A stretch of DNA of 12,767 bases from Flavobacteriales bacterium (GTDB lineage Bacteria; Bacteroidota; Bacteroidia; Flavobacteriales_D; Cryomorphaceae). The position numbers were made by a program, and so were the translations under genes. The notes under the pieces are model-generated. The model had not been told where the DNA came from, did not search any database, and was given only the letters and a program-made list of their open reading frames with translations. This document shows, piece after piece, positions 1-5,609 of this stretch (positions are counted from its first letter, which is position 1; the number at the start of each line of letters is the position of its first letter). Where the stretch lies: the NCBI GenBank assembly GCA_020200995.1, contig JAIVHQ010000308.1, positions 1 through 12,767 on the forward strand, written 5' to 3'.

Positions 1-186
1 CCGGTCACCCGTGAATTTCTGCAGGAAGATCTCGGCACGCTAATGCACATGGCCCCTTGTCCGCTGCTTAAGCAGATCGAGAAGGGCGCTTCAAAGCGGA
101 TAAAGCTTGAGGCGGGAGATTTGTACATTGGCATCCTTGCAAACAACATTAAGGCCAATTGTCATGTGTCCCTTTTCTCTCCTTAA
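1..186 (+). other. Unassigned open frame at left edge, possible 3' end of a gene
   Basis: Plus frame 1 is open from the window edge to a TAA at 184-186 (61 codons). I do not recognise the peptide. It is aligned codon-for-codon opposite a minus-strand frame that has two stops in the same stretch, so the openness may only mirror that frame. Codon third positions are mixed and not decisive. It could be the C-terminus of a gene beginning left of the window, or noise in a decayed region. Confidence 0.2.
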
Positions 187-348
187 ATCAAATTCACCCT
201 CGATGCTTCTGTAGATATTGATACTCAGATGCGAATATTTTCGCGGCATCTTTATATCCTGAGGCCTTGGGTGCATCTTTTCGTCCTTTAAGCGTTCGGC
301 ATCCTCTCTTCCTGCGATCAGGTAGTCCACGGTGGGATAAGAAACCAA
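91..348 (-). CDS. Hypothetical small protein, doubtful, possibly part of a broken gene
   Basis: This is an 85-codon minus frame that would start at TTG (346-348) and stop at TGA (91-93). The frame stays open upstream to a TAG at 376-378, where it would encode a hydrophobic stretch (I-I-F-L-V-F-G-T-L-V), but no ATG is available. After the TGA, the same frame continues with protein-like sequence to a TAG at 40-42, and then to the edge. I do not recognise any family. It may be a short real protein, a degraded gene or a chance frame. With the 1-186 frame it is the only content I see in the first 376 bases. Confidence 0.22.
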   Translation of the reverse strand: MVSYPTVDYLIAGREDAERLKDEKMHPRPQDIKMPRKYSHLSINIYRSIEGEFDLRREKGHMTIGLNVVCKDANVQISRLKLYPL

Positions 349-376
349 CGTCCCAAAAACGAGGAAAATTATTGTC

Positions 377-384
377 TATATTTG
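377..384 (+). promoter_or_regulatory. Bacteroidota -7 promoter element (TATATTTG)
   Basis: TATATTTG matches the Bacteroidota -7 consensus TAnnTTTG at all fixed positions. It lies 5 bases upstream of the antitoxin ATG at 390, which would give a leaderless or nearly leaderless transcript. No TTG is seen at the usual -33 distance. Confidence 0.4.
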
Positions 385-389
385 GGAGA

Positions 390-605
390 ATGGAACGTTC
401 GGAACAAAAACTGAGCTTAATCGAACGCCTCATGCGCGTGAGAAGGCAAGAAACACTGACCCAAGTGGAGGAAATCCTGATTCGTGCCGAAATGGAGCTG
501 CGCGCCGAAGAGTCCATGGCCGCCATCGAAAAGAAAGATGTGCTTCCACCGGATGAGTTTACCGAAAGCAATCAGTCGTGGCTGCGGAAGAAAGGTTCGA
601 AATAA
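390..605 (+). CDS. Antitoxin-like small protein of a type II toxin-antitoxin pair
   Basis: A 71-residue charged, helical protein. An N-terminal helix (residues 1-30) is followed by a Glu-rich helix and a C-terminal DEF...SNQSWL segment. This is the usual look of Bacteroidota RelE/ParE-family antitoxins, whose C-terminal tail typically wraps the toxin. I assign it on size, composition, this tail and context: a toxin-like frame begins 28 bp before its stop, the standard coupled antitoxin-toxin arrangement. ATG 390 is preferred over the longer open frame from 267 because the upstream codons are not protein-like and a -7 promoter element sits directly before 390. The antitoxin is intact whereas its partner is broken, so it may now be an orphan. 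Inference rests on pattern and context, not on a strong domain match. Confidence 0.6.
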   Translation: MERSEQKLSLIERLMRVRRQETLTQVEEILIRAEMELRAEESMAAIEKKDVLPPDEFTESNQSWLRKKGSK

Positions 606-814
606 TTATTACGACGCCGGCTCAAAGAAGGTATCAGAAAAGTGTTCTGCCTTAACTGTTTGAACACTTTTCCGCAGAAAGAGCAGCGGAAGTTGATCTC
701 GCCATCGCTAAAACGTTGAGTTCTCTCGCGAATCGCCCGTTTTTGGGGCCGAGCGTAACGTAGCTCGAAGATCAAGCGGAAGGGATGATATCCAACTCTA
801 AAAGCAGACACTAA
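578..814 (+). pseudogene. RelE/ParE-like toxin remnant with two in-frame stops
   Basis: From a GTG at 578, the +1 frame relative to the antitoxin reads like a RelE/ParE toxin N-terminus: an initial beta strand (F-E-I-I-I-T-T-P-A-Q), then two helices with the typical S-A-E-R-A-A-E-V-D-L-A-I spacing and an L-A-N-R-P-F-L-G turn. It is interrupted by TAA at 653-655 and TAG at 761-763, and the frame ends at TAA 812-814. The readable part is about 78 codons, short of the usual 90-110, so the C-terminal strands are missing. Protein-like sequence on both sides of each stop in one frame argues for a decayed gene rather than chance. The end abuts the 3' end of the lytic transglycosylase gene on the other strand. 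Toxin family assignment is by eye. Confidence 0.6.
637..672. terminator. 11-bp perfect inverted repeat, possible terminator for the mltF unit
   Basis: Arms GAAAAGTGTTC (637-647) and GAACACTTTTC (662-672) are perfect complements with a 14-base loop. The A-run before and T-run after the core make it terminator-like on both strands. It lies downstream of the minus-strand mltF stop (811). The stem is AT-rich, so only moderately stable. It sits inside the toxin remnant, around its first stop codon, and may be coincidental coding sequence. Confidence 0.35.
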
Positions 815-2283
815 CTGATGACTTTCTTGTACAACTCATACTGCCGATTAATCTTCATCACATAGTCATACGGTTCCTGACCGCGACAGTACCCGTGCTT
901 CACCACATCGGCGGTGTAGAAGTCGGGTTGTGCTTTGAGCAGCATGCATTCCGCCACGTTTCCTTCCCAGCGCTGCGGGTCGTAGCCCAGGCTCAGCGCC
1001 AGGTTCATGGCGTCTTTCACATGGCCGAGTCCGGCGTTGTACGAGGCGAGGATGAAGTTGACCCGCTCCTTTTCGTCAAATATGCGGGGCGTCCAGTAGT
1101 CGTCGAGCCAGCTCAGGTAGAGGATGGCGGCGCGGATTTGCTCCTCGGGTGGCGATTCGGGCCCGATGCCGTAGGCGGCTGCGGTGGCGGGCATAAGCTG
1201 CATCAGTCCGAAAGCCCCGGCCCACGAGCGGGCGTCTACGCGAAACTTGCTTTCCTGGTACATCTGGGCCGCCAGGAGGCGCCAATCCCAGTCCAGAATC
1301 TTGCTGTACTCCTGAAGCAATTCGTCATAATCGGAAATTCGGTTGCCCTGCAGCGACGAGTATTCACCGTTGAATTTTTCCCACTGCTCCTTCGAAGCCT
1401 TGAAATACTTGTTGTAAATATAGGCGTGGATGCTCGAACTGTGGTTGTGATCGAGCCACCCGTTAATGGCATTCAGCAGTTCAGGGCTGTTTTGCCGCAC
1501 GGCCCATCCCACCTTTTGCGGAAAGCTGAGCTGCACCGAGACGTCGATGTTGGGGTAATAGGTGGCGTTGAGGTGGGCGATGTTGTCGTCGGCCACGGTG
1601 TAATCGATCTCCCCGTCGGCCACGCGCTTGATGAGCTTCTCTGTGTCGATGTAACCCGGTACGCGCACAATGTTGATGTCGCCTCCGATTTCGTTTTCTA
1701 GATTGTGGAGCCTGCTAAAAAATGCAGATGACTTATTGACGTGTACTTTTTTTCCTATCAGGTCGATAGGGCCGGTTACGATTTGCCGGTTTATTTCGTG
1801 CACATTCATCCTTTCGTGCCCATCCGGAAGCCGTTGTACCAGTACCTGTCGGGTGAAGTTGTAGGGCCGGCTGAATTTGGCGTGCTGCAGCCTGTCTTTG
1901 GTCACTGCCAGGTTGCAGGCGATCAGGTCGCCCTCGCCCTTGTTGAGCAGGTCAAACATGGCATTGACATCGGGAATAATTTTGATTTCCAAAGCCACCC
2001 CGATGCTTTTGGCAAAGCGGTTCAGCAACTCGTATTCGTAGCCCATGGCGTGGCCGCGGTACACGAAGTAAGTCGATGAACTATTGAGGGTGAGGGCGGT
2101 GATTTTGCCGCGCTTGCGAATTTCCTTCAGGTCGAACTGCACGGGTTCGTGCATCACCAGGTCGCTCGACTTGAGCAGCGCGCGTTCTGCCACGGGGGCG
2201 TCCTGCATGCACGCGGTGAAACCTGCAGTAAGGAGGAGCGTCAAGATCAGCCCCGGCCTTCTCATGTGTTTTTCGTTTCGCAT
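811..2283 (-). CDS. mltF: MltF-type membrane-bound lytic murein transglycosylase (lipoprotein)
   Basis: Cleaves the MurNAc-GlcNAc bond of peptidoglycan, giving 1,6-anhydro-MurNAc ends, probably from the inner leaflet of the outer membrane. From ATG 2283 the protein has 490 residues. A basic N-terminus and hydrophobic segment lead to a relaxed lipobox ending F-T-A-C (Cys25). Residues ~50-290 form a periplasmic solute-binding (SBP_bac_3) regulatory domain. Residues ~320-460 are an SLT domain with catalytic Glu344 in Y-Q-E-S-K-F, then A-F-G-L-M-Q-L-M-P and A-S-Y-N-A-G motifs. This order and length match MltF. A TTG at 2298 would add five residues and ATG 2265 would remove six; both keep the signal. 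It lies 74 bp downstream of the AcpH-family gene on the same strand and is probably cotranscribed. No key residue is missing. Confidence 0.92.
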   Translation of the reverse strand: MRNEKHMRRPGLILTLLLTAGFTACMQDAPVAERALLKSSDLVMHEPVQFDLKEIRKRGKITALTLNSSSTYFVYRGHAMGYEYELLNRFAKSIGVALEIKIIPDVNAMFDLLNKGEGDLIACNLAVTKDRLQHAKFSRPYNFTRQVLVQRLPDGHERMNVHEINRQIVTGPIDLIGKKVHVNKSSAFFSRLHNLENEIGGDINIVRVPGYIDTEKLIKRVADGEIDYTVADDNIAHLNATYYPNIDVSVQLSFPQKVGWAVRQNSPELLNAINGWLDHNHSSSIHAYIYNKYFKASKEQWEKFNGEYSSLQGNRISDYDELLQEYSKILDWDWRLLAAQMYQESKFRVDARSWAGAFGLMQLMPATAAAYGIGPESPPEEQIRAAILYLSWLDDYWTPRIFDEKERVNFILASYNAGLGHVKDAMNLALSLGYDPQRWEGNVAECMLLKAQPDFYTADVVKHGYCRGQEPYDYVMKINRQYELYKKVIS

Positions 2284-2357
2284 AGCCTGCTTTCGCAAAC
2301 GGAAAGCAACCGATGTGTACGGCGCCGGCCCGAGATGGTTGCATCAATCCCGAATAC

Positions 2358-2951
2358 TTACCGAGGTATTTGGGATGCAAAATTCTCATCCACAACGCGA
2401 ATGAGGTCCGGAAAGAATTCTGTGAAATGCCGTTTGATTTCGTTAAAATGGGCGTCGAGAGCGGGCAGGGAGTTTTCCATGTTCGATCGAAATTTGGCCC
2501 TCGAGGCCATGCCCTTCAGTGCGCGGTCTATGCCTTCGCGGTGCGCGTATCCCGTGAGCCAATCACCCGAGCTCATATAATGCAGGGTGCGGGCGGCACG
2601 CTCATTCAGTGCTTCGGGTCGGGCGGCCACGGTTTGGTACACCTTTTCGGCAAATTTAGGTAGCGGAAGGTCGTGATAGCGCTGCCAGTCGAGTGCCAGA
2701 AAGTGGTCGTAAAAGATGTCCTGCACCACCGCTGCGTATTTTCCGAAGTAGGGGTAGAGGAGCTTTCGCGTGGCCAGCGGCAGCCGGTGCGAATCGGTGT
2801 AGCTGTCGATAAATCGATGGATCCTGATCCCCAATCGCACCGAATCCGATAGCCCGCTTACCTTGCTGCCCCGAAGGGTGTCTGCGATAAAATTGCCCAC
2901 CATGATCGGCTCCGAGTCGAATGAAAGGTGTTGATGGGCGAGGTAATTCAA
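2358..2951 (-). CDS. acpH: Acyl carrier protein phosphodiesterase family (AcpH, DUF479)
   Basis: AcpH removes the 4'-phosphopantetheine group from acyl carrier protein; in Bacteroidota the family is widespread and mostly untested. The protein has the family hallmarks: N-Y-L-A-H near the start, V-G-N-F-I-A-D (about 18-24), G-I-R-I-H-R-F-I-D-S-Y-T-D-S-H (about 41-55) with the metal-binding-type His/Asp residues, and a later V-Q-D-I-F-Y-D-H-F-L-A block. Starting at TTG 2951 gives M-N-Y-L-A-H, the canonical family N-terminus, and 197 residues, close to the usual length. The only other upstream option is GTG 2984, which adds an atypical 11-residue leader; no in-frame ATG exists before the conserved core. 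It is divergent from the histidine kinase gene and upstream of mltF. Substrate is inferred from the family only. Confidence 0.85.
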   Translation of the reverse strand: MNYLAHQHLSFDSEPIMVGNFIADTLRGSKVSGLSDSVRLGIRIHRFIDSYTDSHRLPLATRKLLYPYFGKYAAVVQDIFYDHFLALDWQRYHDLPLPKFAEKVYQTVAARPEALNERAARTLHYMSSGDWLTGYAHREGIDRALKGMASRAKFRSNMENSLPALDAHFNEIKRHFTEFFPDLIRVVDENFASQIPR

Positions 2952-3016
2952 ACGATAATAGTTGACAGACGGATTGTTTCCCACATGGGCGGCTGCAAAT
3001 TACGGTTATTTCAGTA

Positions 3017-3024
3017 TATCTTCG
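3017..3024 (+). promoter_or_regulatory. Probable -7 element for the LytS/LytTR operon (TATCTTCG)
   Basis: TATCTTCG matches the Bacteroidota TAnnTTTG -7 element at five of six fixed positions and lies 8 bases before the ATG at 3033, predicting a very short leader. The 81-bp region 2952-3032 is the only space for promoters of both divergent units. On the minus strand an imperfect TAATTTG lies near 2996-3002. Confidence 0.3.
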
Positions 3025-3032
3025 CTTAGCAC

Positions 3033-3965
3033 ATGAGCGACGAAAAAGCGATATACTGGCTCACTCAAGTGAGCGGATGGTTTGGGTACATTCTACTCAT
3101 CCTCTTCCAGAACCTGCTGCTGGGCAATGTCGATCTGGGCATTGTGAAAGTGCTCTTCGCAAATTTTGCCCTGGGCATCATCGTCTCTCACACCATGCGG
3201 GCGGTCATCATTCGTTCGGGCATGCTGTCCATGAAGATTCTCAATGTTATTCCCCGCATCATCGCCATCGCCATTGCAGCGGGTGTATTGTCTTCGGTGA
3301 TTTACGGTGTGATTTCCGACCTCCTGTTCAGGGGTGGGTCCGAAGTTCCTCAGATGCTCGCCCCGCCTTTTGTATTGATTATCGAGCTCGTATTTCCCTT
3401 TACCACGGTCTACCTCTTTTGGAGCATTCTCTACTTTGCGGCCATCTACCTCAAAAATTATGAGCGCGAGGAGGTAAAAAATTTGAGACTTTCTTCAAGT
3501 ATGAACGAGGTAGAGCTGGGTAACCTGCGCTCGCAGCTCAACCCCCACTTCATGTTCAATGCCTTGAACAGCATCCGCGCCTTGGTGGACGAAAATCCCG
3601 ACCAGGCCAAAGTAAGCATCACGCAGATGAGCCGAATATTGCGCAGCAGCCTTCTGGCGGGCCGCCGAAATTTAGTAACCCTTCGGAAAGGGGGAATGAT
3701 TCGAATCACAGCAGAAATCGACAAAACCACCGCCGGCGATGCGCTCAAACTCACTGTAGCAAATTCGGGCACCTTTGATCCTGACACAAAAGCGACGGCC
3801 CAAAATACTTCTGTGGGAATCGCCAATTCGCGCCGACGGCTCAAGCTCCTGTTTGGAGAAGAGGCAGGCATGGACATTTTCAACCGCGAAGGCGAAGTGA
3901 TTTGCGAAGTGACCATTCCCTTATTAACCAAAACACATGATGATTATGAGGACATTAATTATTGA
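3033..3965 (+). CDS. LytS-family sensor histidine kinase with an apparent internal deletion in the kinase core
   Basis: Membrane sensor kinase of the His_kinase (LytS/YehU) family, 310 residues. About four transmembrane segments are visible (roughly 15-32, 36-60, 70-95, 110-140). A short linker leads to the phosphoacceptor motif L-N-P-H-F-M-F-N-A-L-N with His172. The Q-A-K-V-S-I-T-Q-M-S-R-I-L-R block follows, then L-V-T-L-R at 214-218. Family members normally continue with about 60-70 residues (E-E-L...Y-L-x-x-E...I-R-F, then the ATP-binding N-box V-E-N-A-I-K-H-G). Here the sequence passes directly to K-G-G-M-I-R-I, which normally follows the N-box. The G-box region (V-A-N-S-G; S-V-G-I-A-N-S-R-R-R-L) remains. 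The reading frame is intact. Without the N-box, ATP binding is doubtful. It overlaps the response regulator by 29 bp, so the two are cotranscribed. Signal sensed is unknown. Confidence 0.88.
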   Translation: MSDEKAIYWLTQVSGWFGYILLILFQNLLLGNVDLGIVKVLFANFALGIIVSHTMRAVIIRSGMLSMKILNVIPRIIAIAIAAGVLSSVIYGVISDLLFRGGSEVPQMLAPPFVLIIELVFPFTTVYLFWSILYFAAIYLKNYEREEVKNLRLSSSMNEVELGNLRSQLNPHFMFNALNSIRALVDENPDQAKVSITQMSRILRSSLLAGRRNLVTLRKGGMIRITAEIDKTTAGDALKLTVANSGTFDPDTKATAQNTSVGIANSRRRLKLLFGEEAGMDIFNREGEVICEVTIPLLTKTHDDYEDINY

Positions 3966-4680
3966 CGACGAGCGCCTGGCGCGAAAGGAACTGGGGCGAA
4001 TGCTGGAGGCTCACCCTCAATTGGAAATCATCGGCGAGTGCACCAATGCCGACGAGGCGGAGAAGATGATTGCCGAAGAGCGCCCGGACCTGATCTTTCT
4101 CGATATACAGATGCCCGGCCGCACAGGGTTCGAGCTCCTCGAAAGCCTCGAATACGTGCCGCGCGTCATCTTTGTGACCGCCTATGACGAATACGCCATC
4201 AAAGCCTTTGAGGTCAATGCCCTCGACTACCTGCTGAAACCCGTAGAAGATAAAAGGCTCGCCGAAGCGGTTAATAAAGTGGCCGAAGACCAATCTGATT
4301 TGGATGCAGGAAAAGAGCCGGCCGATGAGGGGAGCGATCATTTGCTCGCTCCGACCGATCAGATTTTCCTGAAAGACGGCGACAAGTGCTGGTTTGTAAT
4401 GCTTAAAGATGTGCGGATGTTTGAAAGCGAAGGCAACTACGTCCGTGTGTACTTTGATAAGTTTAAGCCCTTGATCCTAAAAAGCCTGAATAATTTGGAG
4501 AAGCGACTCGACGACCGCGATTTTTTCCGGATCAACAGGAAGTTTATTGTCAACCTCAAAGAGATCGCTCACATTGAGCCCTGGTTTAACGGCGGTTTGA
4601 AGGTAAGGCTGCACAGTGGTGAGGAGATGGAAGTCTCCAGAAGGCAGGCCGCAAAATTTAAAGACCGTCTGAGTTTATAG
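3937..4680 (+). CDS. LytTR-family DNA-binding response regulator
   Basis: 247 residues. The receiver domain (about 4-120) has the acidic pair D10-D11, phosphoacceptor Asp56 in F-L-D-I-Q-M-P-G, Thr81 in F-V-T-A-Y and Lys101 in L-L-K-P, so it looks fully functional. A short acidic linker (about 115-138) leads to a LytTR DNA-binding domain (about 142-245) with E-G-N-Y-V-R-V-Y, R-D-F-F-R-I-N-R-K-F-I-V-N and a C-terminal S-R-R-Q-A-A-K-F. The gene begins inside the histidine kinase 3' end (29-bp overlap). ATG 3946, beginning M-R-T-L-I-I-D-D-E, is an equally likely start. It is the expected partner of the upstream kinase, though that kinase may no longer phosphorylate it. Target promoters cannot be told from the window. 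Confidence 0.95.
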   Translation: MMIMRTLIIDDERLARKELGRMLEAHPQLEIIGECTNADEAEKMIAEERPDLIFLDIQMPGRTGFELLESLEYVPRVIFVTAYDEYAIKAFEVNALDYLLKPVEDKRLAEAVNKVAEDQSDLDAGKEPADEGSDHLLAPTDQIFLKDGDKCWFVMLKDVRMFESEGNYVRVYFDKFKPLILKSLNNLEKRLDDRDFFRINRKFIVNLKEIAHIEPWFNGGLKVRLHSGEEMEVSRRQAAKFKDRLSL

Positions 4681-4711
4681 GTGTTATTCACTGCGAATTG
4701 TTTAAAACTAC

Positions 4712-4734
4712 AGGCTTGTCTCTTCATTGAGCCT
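4712..4734 (+). terminator. Weak hairpin after the response regulator
   Basis: AGGCT (4712-4716) and AGCCT (4730-4734) can pair across a 13-base loop and are followed by the T-rich stretch CTTTGTCTTG. The stem is only 5 bp, so this is a weak candidate. The rest of 4681-4840 is AT-rich and holds no convincing promoter motif that I can see. Confidence 0.2.
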
Positions 4735-4840
4735 CTTTGTCTTGATTTACCCATGGTTGGTAGAAATTAACTTGATTTTCATCATAAAATGCTGAACTTT
4801 CGTGAAGGAATTAGAGTAAATAGGACAGCAAATAATCGCA

Positions 4841-5263
4841 ATGATGGAAATACTTGTACGACGACCGACTAAAACCACCCCTTATGTCCAACTTGATTCA
4901 AAATCAGGGATATACATGATGGCGGGACGATCGATTCCCATCGATGCAGAATTGTTTTACCGCCCTGTTCTCAATTGGTTGGACAGGTTGGCTGAAGCGC
5001 CGCCACGGTCCATTGAGTTTTGCTTTCGTTTTGATTTTTTCAACATCGCTTCTTCAAAGCGCATCTTATTTATCCTCTATAAATTATCCGACCTTCAGAG
5101 CAAAGGCTGCAACGTAAACGTGCGGTGGATGTACGAAAAGTTCGATGAAGATACCCTCGAAATAGGCAAAGACTATGCTTATATGATTGATGAGTTGAGC
5201 TTTGTGTTCGAAGAATACGATGTTGCAGAACTCGGAGAATCGCGCGTATTGAAATTTGGATAA
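4841..5263 (+). CDS. SiaC-family (DUF1987) regulatory phosphoprotein
   Basis: 140 residues, close to the family's usual ~125. In Pseudomonas, SiaC is phosphorylated on Thr by the SiaB kinase and dephosphorylated by SiaA; unphosphorylated SiaC activates the diguanylate cyclase SiaD. Recognisable here are an N-terminal T-P-Y-V-Q-L-D-S strand, G-R-S-I-P-I-D-A-E-L-F-Y-R-P-V-L-N-W-L (29-47), the central F-D-F-F-N-I-A-S-S-K (64-73) before a helix, and V-R-W-M-Y-E strands. As I recall the Pseudomonas protein, the phosphosite Thr lies in an L-N-T-S-S motif; the aligned position here is Ile69. No SiaA, SiaB or SiaD gene is in the window. ATG 4844 is an alternative start. The 160-bp gap from the response regulator suggests separate transcription. 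Confidence 0.82.
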   Translation: MMEILVRRPTKTTPYVQLDSKSGIYMMAGRSIPIDAELFYRPVLNWLDRLAEAPPRSIEFCFRFDFFNIASSKRILFILYKLSDLQSKGCNVNVRWMYEKFDEDTLEIGKDYAYMIDELSFVFEEYDVAELGESRVLKFG

Positions 5264-5314
5264 TTCTCTCTTCCTCGTCGCAGGGCAGATGGCCACGGAA
5301 TGGCATCTATTGAT

Positions 5315-5322
5315 TACCTTTG
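5315..5322 (+). promoter_or_regulatory. Bacteroidota -7 promoter element (TACCTTTG)
   Basis: TACCTTTG, followed by CGCCC, matches TAnnTTTG at all fixed positions and lies 22 bases before ATG 5345. It probably drives the 5345-6661 unit. No TTG at the -33 distance is visible. Confidence 0.5.
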
Positions 5323-5344
5323 CGCCCGCTAAAGTTTGGTGGCC

Positions 5345-5608
5345 ATGCGCATCGTAAAAGAAATCCCACATCCCCGTTTTAAAATCACCGTGTTCTCCTG
5401 GAACAGCAAGTACATCATTAAAATTGAGGATGCACACCTGGAGCAGGTTTACAAGATCCCCGAAACAGAAGTACAGGGCATGGACGAGATTGAAGCCATG
5501 CTGTCCACACCATTTTTACTGAAAGTACTTGAGCGTTTCGGCGCCATGGGTGCTGATTTCAATTCGGCCTGGCGCCAACGATATGTCGACAACCCCGAAA
5601 TTCCGTGA
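5345..5608 (+). CDS. Conserved small hypothetical protein
   Basis: 87 residues from ATG 5345; the frame also offers TTG 5336 and GTG 5339, but the ATG follows the -7 element at normal spacing and gives a natural strand-forming start (M-R-I-V-K-E-I-P-H-P). Predicted beta strands (F-K-I-T-V-F-S-W-N-S-K-Y-I-I-K-I-E) are followed by a helix rich in E/M/L and a C-terminal D-F-N-S-A-W-R-Q-R-Y. No signal peptide or membrane segment is seen, so it is probably cytoplasmic. It resembles small uncharacterised Bacteroidota proteins, but I cannot name a family or function. Its stop lies one base before the next gene's first ATG, indicating translational coupling to the OmpH-like lipoprotein. Confidence 0.72.
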   Translation: MRIVKEIPHPRFKITVFSWNSKYIIKIEDAHLEQVYKIPETEVQGMDEIEAMLSTPFLLKVLERFGAMGADFNSAWRQRYVDNPEIP

Positions 5609-5609
5609 A

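Noticed and set aside
267..389. N-terminal extension of the antitoxin from ATG 267
   Set aside because: The extra 41 residues are Arg/Pro/Ser-rich and unlike an antitoxin, and a perfect -7 promoter element lies inside this stretch just before ATG 390.
194..571. Minus-strand 125-codon frame
   Set aside because: Its first half is Ser/Arg-rich antisense of the antitoxin gene and its second half competes with another frame of the same strand; no family is recognisable.
572..811. Minus-strand 79-codon frame with a C-x-x-C zinc-finger-like motif
   Set aside because: It is opposite the toxin remnant, which explains the sequence better; the single C-S-F-C pair has no second ligand pair and the rest is not protein-like.
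895..1701. 268-codon plus-strand open frame
   Set aside because: It lies wholly antisense to the lytic transglycosylase, whose catalytic motifs are complete; the plus frame has Val/Gly/His-rich shadow composition and no recognisable domain.
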